Shown in pieces: positions 57,333 through 64,000 of a stretch of DNA of 64,000 bases; position 1 is the first letter of the stretch; every line of letters begins with the position of its first letter. The position numbers and the translations under genes were made by a program. The DNA is taken from assembly GCF_009811315.1 (NCBI RefSeq), contig NZ_BLID01000006.1:62001-126000 (forward strand), read 5' to 3'. The notes under the pieces were generated by a model that had not been told where the DNA came from, did no database searches, and was given only the letters and a program-made list of their open reading frames with translations. The DNA is from Vibrio atypicus (lineage in GTDB: Bacteria; Pseudomonadota; Gammaproteobacteria; Enterobacterales; Vibrionaceae).

Positions 57333-59615
57333 ATGTCTACAGAAATTACATACGATGGCGTAGAACAACTGCCAATGCGCAAGTTCACTGAAGACGCTTA
57401 TCTGAACTATTCGATGTACGTAATTATGGACCGCGCATTGCCGTACATTGGTGATGGATTAAAACCGGTTCAGCGACGCATCATCTACGCAATGTCAGAG
57501 CTTGGTCTCTCGGCGGCGGCTAAATATAAAAAATCTGCACGTACGGTTGGTGACGTGTTAGGTAAATACCATCCACATGGCGACTCGGCGTGTTATGAAG
57601 CGATGGTATTGATGGCTCAGCCATTCTCTTACCGTTATCCACTGGTTGACGGTCAAGGTAACTGGGGGGCGCCAGACGATCCAAAATCGTTCGCGGCAAT
57701 GCGTTATACCGAAGCGAAGCTGTCTAAGTTTGCTGAAGTGCTACTTGGGGAGCTAGGTCAAGGTACGGTTGAATGGCAACCAAACTTTGATGGCACCATG
57801 AAAGAGCCGCAGATGCTACCTGCGCGTCTGCCTCATATTCTTTTAAATGGTGTTACGGGTATTGCGGTTGGTATGGCAACGGATATCCCGCCACATAACG
57901 TGCGTGAAGTGGCCGATGCCGCTATCCACCTGATTGACCATCCGAAAGCAGAACTGTCGGATGTAATGAACTTTGTTCAAGGCCCAGATTACCCAACAGA
58001 AGCCGAAATTATCTCGCCTAAGGCAGATCTTGAGAAGATCTACCGTACTGGCCGTGGCAGCATTAAGATGCGCGCAGTTTGGCACAAAGAAGGCTCTGAT
58101 ATTGTTATCACTGCTTTGCCACACCAAGTGTCGGGCGCGAAGTTGCTTGAGCAGATTGCCAACCAGATGCGCGCGAAAAAGCTACCAATGGTGGACGATC
58201 TGCGTGACGAGTCGGATCACGAGAACCCAACACGTATTGTGGTGGTGCCTCGCTCAAACCGTATCGATTGCGATCAGTTAATGAATCATTTGTTTGCGTC
58301 AACGGATTTAGAAAAGAACTTCCGCGTAAACTTGAACATGATTGGCCTCGACAATCGCCCTCAAGTGAAAGGTTTGGTACAGATTCTTTCAGAGTGGATT
58401 GAGTTCCGTCGTACAACAGTTCGTCGTCGTCTTCAGTACCGTCTTGATAAAGTGATGGCGCGTTTGCACATCCTCGAAGGTTTGTTGATTGCGTATCTAA
58501 ACCTAGATGAAGTGATCGAGATCATTCGTACCGAAGATGATCCTAAAGCTGTATTGATGGCTCGTTTTGGTATTACCGATATTCAAGCGGATGCGATTCT
58601 AGACACCAAACTTCGTCACCTAGCTAAGCTAGAAGAGATGAAAATCCGTGGCGAGCAAGATGAGCTTGAAAAAGAGCGTGAGAAGCTAGAGAAGCTACTA
58701 GGCTCTGAGCGCCGTATGAATACGCTGCTTAAGAAAGAGATCCAGGCGGACGCTGATAAGTATGGCGATGATCGCCGTTCTCCGCTAGTTGAACGTGCAG
58801 AAGCGAAGGCGCTAACTGAGCGTGACCTTGTTCCAAGTGAGCCAATAACAGTAGTTCTATCTGAAAAAGGTTGGATTCGTCATGCGAAAGGGCACGATGT
58901 TGATGCTGAAACCTTGAGCTATAAGTCAGGTGATAACTACTTGGCGCATGCTCGTGGTAAGAGTAATCAACAAGCCGTGTTCCTTGGTAGTGACGGTCGA
59001 AGCTATTCATTAGAATCGCACTCGTTACCTTCTGCACGTAGTCAAGGTGAACCGATTACAGGTCGCCTTAACATCACAGCAGGCAGTAATATTCGTCAAG
59101 TCATCATGGGTGAAGAAGAGCAACTATGGTTAGTTGGCTCTGATGCGGGTTATGGTTTTGTTTGTAAGGGCAGCGACCTGTTGTCTAAGAACCGCAGTGG
59201 TAAAGCGCTTGTCACTCTACCTGCGAATGCGGAAGTGATGACGCCGAAAGCGATATCAGATTTAGACTCAGATGAAATTGTCGTTATTACTAACCAAGGC
59301 CGTATGCTCTTGTTCCCAATAAAAGACTTGCCGCAATTGGCGAAGGGTAAAGGCAACAAGATCATTAATATTCCGGCAGCAAAAGCGAAGGATCGTGAAG
59401 AGATTCTTTCTCATCTTCTTGCTGTGCCAAAAGATGCAACCTTAACGCTTTATGCTGGCAAGCGTAAGCTAGGTTTGAAACCATCTGATTTGGAAAACTT
59501 CCGAGGTGAACGTGGCCGACGTGGTGGCTTGCTGCCAAGAGGCTTACAACGTGTGACTCGCATAGAGATTGAGTCAGCATCGGCAAGTTCAAGCGAAGAA
59601 AGCGAAGAGTCATAA
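57333..59615 (+). CDS. parC: DNA topoisomerase IV subunit A
   Basis: ParC carries the DNA-cleaving tyrosine and the C-terminal beta-pinwheel. The 760 aa include the quinolone-resistance region [14 protein letters not shown] with wild-type Ser85 and Glu89. The active tyrosine is in [13 protein letters not shown] long coiled coil (about 440-490) and six blade-like repeats follow. It is coupled to parE and followed by a strong terminator. Confidence 0.98.
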   Translation: MSTEITYDGVEQLPMRKFTEDAYLNYSMYVIMDRALPYIGDGLKPVQRRIIYAMSELGLSAAAKYKKSARTVGDVLGKYHPHGDSACYEAMVLMAQPFSYRYPLVDGQGNWGAPDDPKSFAAMRYTEAKLSKFAEVLLGELGQGTVEWQPNFDGTMKEPQMLPARLPHILLNGVTGIAVGMATDIPPHNVREVADAAIHLIDHPKAELSDVMNFVQGPDYPTEAEIISPKADLEKIYRTGRGSIKMRAVWHKEGSDIVITALPHQVSGAKLLEQIANQMRAKKLPMVDDLRDESDHENPTRIVVVPRSNRIDCDQLMNHLFASTDLEKNFRVNLNMIGLDNRPQVKGLVQILSEWIEFRRTTVRRRLQYRLDKVMARLHILEGLLIAYLNLDEVIEIIRTEDDPKAVLMARFGITDIQADAILDTKLRHLAKLEEMKIRGEQDELEKEREKLEKLLGSERRMNTLLKKEIQADADKYGDDRRSPLVERAEAKALTERDLVPSEPITVVLSEKGWIRHAKGHDVDAETLSYKSGDNYLAHARGKSNQQAVFLGSDGRSYSLESHSLPSARSQGEPITGRLNITAGSNIRQVIMGEEEQLWLVGSDAGYGFVCKGSDLLSKNRSGKALVTLPANAEVMTPKAISDLDSDEIVVITNQGRMLLFPIKDLPQLAKGKGNKIINIPAAKAKDREEILSHLLAVPKDATLTLYAGKRKLGLKPSDLENFRGERGRRGGLLPRGLQRVTRIEIESASASSSEESEES

Positions 59616-59617
59616 AT

Positions 59618-59649
59618 AAAAAATCCCATGCACTGCATGGGATTTTTTT
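59618..59649. terminator. Bidirectional terminator between parC and degS
   Basis: AAAAAATCCCATGCA and TGCATGGGATTTTTT form a near-perfect stem just after parC, with A/T runs for both strands. Confidence 0.85.
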
Positions 59650-59691
59650 GTTCTACTATTTGTCAGTGAGAAGCTAGGTATCGAGAACTAA

Positions 59692-60753
59692 TTAACGGGT
59701 GTCTTCCGCTATGGTAACACTGAGCGTTTTCTCTTTACCTTTACGTAGTATCAACACATCCACCACTGTGCCTGGTCTTAACTCGGTAACAATATCTAGA
59801 ACACTTTGGCGACCATTTATCTTTTGCCCATCAATTTTTAAGATGATGTCTTGTGCTTCAAAGCCTGCAGCTGCAGCTGGCCCATTAGGATCAACGCCCA
59901 ATACGACAATACCACCCAGATGCTCATTGCCTAGTAGGCGAGAAGTTACTGAGTTGATGTCTTGCCCATCTACACCAATGTAGCCGCGTATAACTCGGCC
60001 ATCAGCAATGATTTTCTGCATGATTTTATTGGCTAGTGAATATGGGATCGCAAAAGAAATACCGTAAGTTTCAAGCTCAGTGGCTTGTTGGAATGAAGCT
60101 GTGTTAATACCAACGAGTTCACCACGAGTATTGACCAATGCGCCTCCAGAGTTACCTTCATTGATTGCGGCATCAGTTTGAATAAAGGCTTGGCGGCCAT
60201 CTGCGCTGATAGAAGAGCGACCCGTCGCTGAAATTATGCCGAAAGTCGTGGTTTGGCCTAAGTTGTATGGGTTACCAATGGCGAGGACGATATCACCAAC
60301 CTTAGGCGAGTACTCTGGGTTTAAAGGAATGACAGGCAAGTTAGAGCCTTCAACGCGTAAAATGGCAATGTCAGTACGACGATCTTTACCTACGAGTTGA
60401 GCTGCAGCAACTCGGCCATCTTGCAGCGCGACAATGATTTGATCGGCTTGAGCAACAACATGGTAGTTAGTAATAATGTAGCCTTTTTCACTGACGATAA
60501 CACCCGAGCCTAAGCCTTGAGTTAATAGTTTAGAGCGGTCCGCCTCAGTGTATTTGCGACTGTAGATATTAACCACGGCTGGAGCAGCACTTCTTACGGC
60601 ATGATTGAAAGAGACTTGTTGCTGAGCGTCATCTTTAGAGGGTTCTAATGACACTTGGGGAAGAATATTGCTTCTAAGTGAAGGTAATGCGAGCAGCAAA
60701 AGAGCAGCGGTTGCTAACCCTAAACCTACCGAACGCACTATGAATTGCAGCAT
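59692..60753 (-). CDS. degS: Outer membrane stress sensor protease DegS
   Basis: DegS is anchored in the inner membrane and cuts RseA when misfolded porin tails bind its PDZ domain, which releases sigma E. The 353 aa have one N-terminal membrane helix (about residues 7-26). The trypsin-like triad is His in TNYHVVAQ, Asp in RTDIAILRV and Ser in NEGNSGGALV. A single PDZ domain follows. It lies downstream of degQ, separated by a terminator, so it probably has its own promoter. Confidence 0.96.
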   Translation of the reverse strand: MLQFIVRSVGLGLATAALLLLALPSLRSNILPQVSLEPSKDDAQQQVSFNHAVRSAAPAVVNIYSRKYTEADRSKLLTQGLGSGVIVSEKGYIITNYHVVAQADQIIVALQDGRVAAAQLVGKDRRTDIAILRVEGSNLPVIPLNPEYSPKVGDIVLAIGNPYNLGQTTTFGIISATGRSSISADGRQAFIQTDAAINEGNSGGALVNTRGELVGINTASFQQATELETYGISFAIPYSLANKIMQKIIADGRVIRGYIGVDGQDINSVTSRLLGNEHLGGIVVLGVDPNGPAAAAGFEAQDIILKIDGQKINGRQSVLDIVTELRPGTVVDVLILRKGKEKTLSVTIAEDTR

Positions 60754-60818
60754 ACTATTCTCTTCTCATGTCAATCAGTTATAAGTTGCGAAAGAATAGC
60801 ACTAGATGGGGGATTAAT

Positions 60819-60849
60819 AAAAGGACAGCTGAAGCTACAACTGTCCTTT
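60819..60849 (-). terminator. degQ terminator
   Basis: On the minus strand AAAGGACAG pairs with CTGTCCTTT around a twelve-base loop and is followed by TTATT. It lies between degQ and degS. Confidence 0.75.
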
Positions 60850-60871
60850 CAGGGAGAGGTCGCGTTTTGAC

Positions 60872-62239
60872 TTATCGAATCACAAGATAAATGGTTCGAT
60901 CGCCTCGTTGAACATTAAGGGCTAATACCCCCGGGTGTTTTTCAACGACTTTGCGGAACTCAGCCAGATTCTTCACTCGCTGACGGTTAACGCCAATGAT
61001 GATATCACCTTGTTCAAGTTGGTAGTTGTCTGCATTCGACCCTTGCTCAACAGAGGTCACTTTAATCCCTTGAATCGAATCACTTGAGTTGGTATTCGAT
61101 AGTTCTGCGCCCGTTAAACCTTCATGAAGTTTATCAGCAGAGGCTTTGGCATTTTGCATTTCACCTAAGGTCACATCGAAGTCTTTAGCCTTTCCATCTC
61201 GAATGATGCCTAAAGTAATAGTTTTGCCTGCGCCTAGTGTCGCGACTTTCGCACGCAACTCACTGAAGGAGTTGATTGATTTACCATTGACTGAAACAAT
61301 CACGTCGCCTGCTTCAAGACCACCTTTATCGGCTGCGCTATCTGGAACAACTTGGCTCACAAACGCGCCTTTACTTGACTCATAGCCGAGAGCTTCTGCC
61401 AGCTCAGAGGTGATCTCTCCACCTTGAACACCTAACATACCGCGTTTCACTTCACCAAACTCTAAGATTTGATTAGTTAGGTTGGTCATCATGTTGGACG
61501 GTATAGCAAAACCAATTCCGACATTGCCGCCATTTGGCCCTAAGATGGCTGTATTAATACCAATCAATTCACCATTGAGGTTCACCAGAGCGCCGCCCGA
61601 GTTACCACTATTAATTGCAGCATCGGTTTGAATGAAGTTCTCGAAGTTCTCCAAATTTAAGCCGCTTCGCCCCAAGGCTGAAACAATCCCTGATGTGACT
61701 GTTTGACCTAAGCCAAATGGGTTACCAATGGCTACCGTAAAGTCACCGACTCGTAGCGCATCTGAATCCGCCATCTTGATTTGCGTGAGGTTCTTGGCTT
61801 TCTCTAATTTGAGTAGGGCGACATCTGACATTTGATCACCACCTACTAATTCAGCGTTGTATTCACGACCATCATGTAATTTGACGCGGATTTTCTCTGC
61901 GCCATTGATGACGTGATAGTTGGTAACGATATAGCCTTTCTTAGCGTTGATGATAACGCCTGAGCCTAATCCCCTAAAAGGACGCTCTTGTAACTGCTCT
62001 GCTGGAAAGTCTGGTCCGAAGAAAAATCGGAACTGCTCTGGGATCTGTTGTTTAGATACTTGAGTTCCTTCAACGGAAATACTGACGACCGCAGGGGTGA
62101 CTTTTTTTAGCATGGGAGCAAGACTAGGAAGCTGCTCACCATTAACGGAAAGTGGCAATGCTGCAGTGGCAGGCATTGGCGCGATGATTGAACTTAAGCT
62201 TAGTGATAGGACGGTTAAAGCAAGCAAAGGTTTTTTCAT
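60872..62239 (-). CDS. degQ: Periplasmic Do-family serine protease DegQ/DegP
   Basis: A periplasmic protease and chaperone for unfolded proteins. The 455 aa equal E. coli DegQ. A signal peptide ends near PATA-ALPL. The triad is His in TNYHVINGA, Asp in MSDVALLKLE and Ser in NSGNSGGALV. Two PDZ domains follow (about 255-345 and 365-450). The short Q-loop and the position next to degS favour DegQ over DegP, and vibrios often have only this one homologue. Confidence 0.93.
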   Translation of the reverse strand: MKKPLLALTVLSLSLSSIIAPMPATAALPLSVNGEQLPSLAPMLKKVTPAVVSISVEGTQVSKQQIPEQFRFFFGPDFPAEQLQERPFRGLGSGVIINAKKGYIVTNYHVINGAEKIRVKLHDGREYNAELVGGDQMSDVALLKLEKAKNLTQIKMADSDALRVGDFTVAIGNPFGLGQTVTSGIVSALGRSGLNLENFENFIQTDAAINSGNSGGALVNLNGELIGINTAILGPNGGNVGIGFAIPSNMMTNLTNQILEFGEVKRGMLGVQGGEITSELAEALGYESSKGAFVSQVVPDSAADKGGLEAGDVIVSVNGKSINSFSELRAKVATLGAGKTITLGIIRDGKAKDFDVTLGEMQNAKASADKLHEGLTGAELSNTNSSDSIQGIKVTSVEQGSNADNYQLEQGDIIIGVNRQRVKNLAEFRKVVEKHPGVLALNVQRGDRTIYLVIR

Positions 62240-62344
62240 CTGATAACTCCTATGTGATTAGTCCCTTAGATTTAATATTTTGCTTGGAAACAAAAAATCA
62301 ATGGGAACATATGAGAGTTATGACTCAAAAACCTTTGCAAAGTT

Positions 62345-62361
62345 CACCAATTAAATTGGTG
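62345..62361 (-). other. Hairpin after zapG
   Basis: CACCAATT and AATTGGTG, separated by one base, form a short stem right after the zapG stop on the minus strand. There is no T run, so termination is doubtful. Confidence 0.4.
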
Positions 62362-62817
62362 TTATGACGCTTTTGCTGTGACGACTTGTTCTGAATCGAG
62401 AATTTCTTTTCTCTCTTCTTTTAGTAGGCCCGTTGCACCTGAGGCATAATCTTTTGGTGCCTCATCTGATGAAGGTGAAACTTCCTCAGTCACTGTTTCA
62501 TCAGGTTGGCTTTGCGCTGCCACTTTCTTATTGAACGGGTTATCTTGCACTGGAATATTTGGCAGTAGCTCAGAAGAGGTTTTAGCCATATGTTGGTACA
62601 GTTTTGTGTACTCTTTACCCAGTGAGTCGAGCATTTCTGCTGTTTGAGCAAAGTGGTCAGCAAGGTCTTGCTTCTGCTGCTCTAATTCAAACTTTGCTGT
62701 TTCTAATTCTTTCTGCGTGCTTTTCTGCTTTTTGTATCCAGGAGTCGTTAGACGAGAAATGATGACACCTAACAAAATCCCAACAAGCAAACCAACTAGG
62801 GCGTAAATCCAAGGCAT
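62362..62817 (-). CDS. zapG: Z-ring associated protein ZapG (YhcB, DUF1043)
   Basis: A 151-aa inner-membrane protein linked to cell-wall synthesis and division. Residues 2-21 form a single transmembrane helix (WIYALVGLLVGILLGVIISR). A coiled coil (about 30-75) and the conserved LLPNIPVQDNPF segment follow. The C-terminal tail is acidic and low in complexity. It diverges from zapE and lies upstream of degQ, the same neighbourhood as zapE-zapG-degQ-degS in E. coli. Confidence 0.93.
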   Translation of the reverse strand: MPWIYALVGLLVGILLGVIISRLTTPGYKKQKSTQKELETAKFELEQQKQDLADHFAQTAEMLDSLGKEYTKLYQHMAKTSSELLPNIPVQDNPFNKKVAAQSQPDETVTEEVSPSSDEAPKDYASGATGLLKEERKEILDSEQVVTAKAS

Positions 62818-62969
62818 ATTAGCTCCTTATTGTTGTTATTTAACATGTTTATTACTACTTAGTTACACATGTTCAGATGACATGGTACTATGAGAGACTC
62901 AACCAATAAAGAAAAATGCATGTGCTCTACATAGCAGTTTCAACTCTTCTTCTGTAGGTCAATGAAGAC

Positions 62970-64000
62970 ATGACGCCCTTAGATAACTATCAAAAAGACA
63001 TTAAAGATCATGGTTTTCAGCAAGATGCAGCCCAGCTTAAAGCGGTGACTGCGTTAGATACGCTTTACCATGAATTTATCCAATATGTGAATATGCCCGT
63101 TGAAAAAATGACGGGATGGAAAAGCTGGTTTGGTAAAAAGCCAGAGCAACCTATCGCGCCCAAAGGTCTCTATTTTTGGGGTGGTGTAGGGCGGGGTAAA
63201 ACCTACTTAATGGATACCTTCTTTGATGCACTTCCGACAGAGAAAAAGATGCGAGTGCATTTTCACCGCTTTATGTATCGGGTCCATGATGAGTTAAATG
63301 CACTGGGGGATGTGAATGATCCATTGGAGCTGGTGGCGGATACCTTTAAAGCGGAAGCAGAAATTATCTGTTTCGATGAATTCTTCGTTTCAGATATAAC
63401 CGATGCCATGATCCTCGGCACTTTGTTTCAAGCGCTGTTTAAAAGAGGGGTGGTTTTGGTGGCAACATCAAATATCCCGCCAGAAGATCTGTACCGAAAT
63501 GGTTTGCAACGTGCTCGCTTCTTACCTGCGATTAAACTGATTCAAGAAAATTGCATAGTGCTTAATGTCGATAGTGGTATTGATTATCGCCTACGAACCT
63601 TGGAACAGGCTGAGATTTACCATCATCCACTCGATGAACAAGCAAACAAGAATCTACATCGTTATTTTGAGCAACTTGTTGGTGAAGAGCGACATGGTGA
63701 GCAAAGTATTGATATAAACCATCGTCAGATTGAAGTGGTTGAAACATCGGAAGGGGTGTTACACGCAACATTCGCTCAGTTATGCCAAACGGCACGAAGC
63801 CAAAATGACTATATTGAACTCTCGCGTATTTATCATACCGTCTTGCTTGCAGATGTCGTCAAAATGGACCGCGCAATTGATGATGCGGCGCGCCGTTTTA
63901 TTGCGTTAGTGGATGAATTTTACGAGCGAAATGTGAAATTAATCATCTCAGCAGAAGTGGCTTTAGAAGAGTTGTACAGTGATGGCTTGCTCGAATTTGA
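62970..64000 (+). CDS. zapE: Cell division protein ZapE, N-terminal part (runs off window)
   Basis: An AFG1-like AAA ATPase that destabilises the Z ring under stress. The frame is open from ATG 62970 (MTPLDNYQKDIKDHGFQQDA) to the end, 343 codons; the last few residues and the stop lie outside. An ATG at 62962 hits an early stop. Walker A is GGVGRGKTYLMD and Walker B IICFDEFFVSD; VATSNIPPEDLY holds sensor 1 and RARFLPAI follows. It diverges from zapG. Confidence 0.96.
   Translation, partial: MTPLDNYQKDIKDHGFQQDAAQLKAVTALDTLYHEFIQYVNMPVEKMTGWKSWFGKKPEQPIAPKGLYFWGGVGRGKTYLMDTFFDALPTEKKMRVHFHRFMYRVHDELNALGDVNDPLELVADTFKAEAEIICFDEFFVSDITDAMILGTLFQALFKRGVVLVATSNIPPEDLYRNGLQRARFLPAIKLIQENCIVLNVDSGIDYRLRTLEQAEIYHHPLDEQANKNLHRYFEQLVGEERHGEQSIDINHRQIEVVETSEGVLHATFAQLCQTARSQNDYIELSRIYHTVLLADVVKMDRAIDDAARRFIALVDEFYERNVKLIISAEVALEELYSDGLLEF

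Overview
This window is ordinary core chromosome of a Vibrio (Vibrionaceae, Gammaproteobacteria). The protein sequences, the ArcA/ArcB, UbiUVT and RocS-type content, the doubled glutamate synthase operons and the gene neighbourhoods all point that way, although the species cannot be named from sequence reading alone. Almost every base is occupied by recognisable housekeeping genes. I see no prophage, insertion sequence, integron, CRISPR array, toxin-antitoxin pair or defence island.

Layout. 1-2.5 kb: end of glnE, then hldE. 2.6-5.0 kb: arcA (minus), a DUF3293 gene, an RraA-family protein and a small outer-membrane-like protein. 5.1-10.2 kb: the threonine operon with leader peptide, attenuator and thrABC. 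10.3-13.5 kb (minus): a TRIC-type channel, then the mtnN-cbiB-btuF cobalamin-salvage operon. 13.6-17.5 kb: rpsO, pnp, nlpI. 17.6-19.4 kb: a MarR regulator and a MATE exporter that share two near-identical palindromic operators. 19.4-24.7 kb: the oxygen-independent ubiquinone genes ubiV, ubiU and ubiT, with the c-di-GMP gene rocS between ubiU and ubiT, and an acetyltransferase. 25.0-32.0 kb: secG, tRNA-Leu(GAG), initiator tRNA-Met, rimP, nusA, infB, rbfA, truB. 32.0-44.9 kb (minus): a DUF1499 lipoprotein and two different gltB-gltD operons in tandem. 45.4-51.1 kb: a YhcC-type radical SAM protein, a PAS-GGDEF diguanylate cyclase, arcB and a lipoprotein. 51.2-59.6 kb: tolC (minus), then nudF, yqiB, cpdA, yqiA, parE, parC. 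59.7-64.0 kb: degS, degQ, zapG (minus) and the start of zapE (plus), which runs off the window.

How the genes work together. One theme is respiration and redox control. Both halves of the Arc system lie within 50 kb. A perfect FNR-type box lies upstream of arcA, and the ubiUV and ubiT promoters carry degenerate FNR-like sites at exactly the class II activator spacing. Two c-di-GMP enzymes sit inside or next to these redox genes. A second theme is translation and RNA metabolism: rpsO/pnp and the metY-nusA-infB operon, both with structured leaders. Compared with E. coli, rpsO-pnp-nlpI has been separated from truB and lies upstream of secG.

The points most worth a second look are the single-cysteine ArcB, the FNR-like sites, the MarR/MATE operator pair, the RraA paralogue with a complete aldolase motif, and the tandem divergent GOGAT operons. 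I did not find a clearly new biological system.
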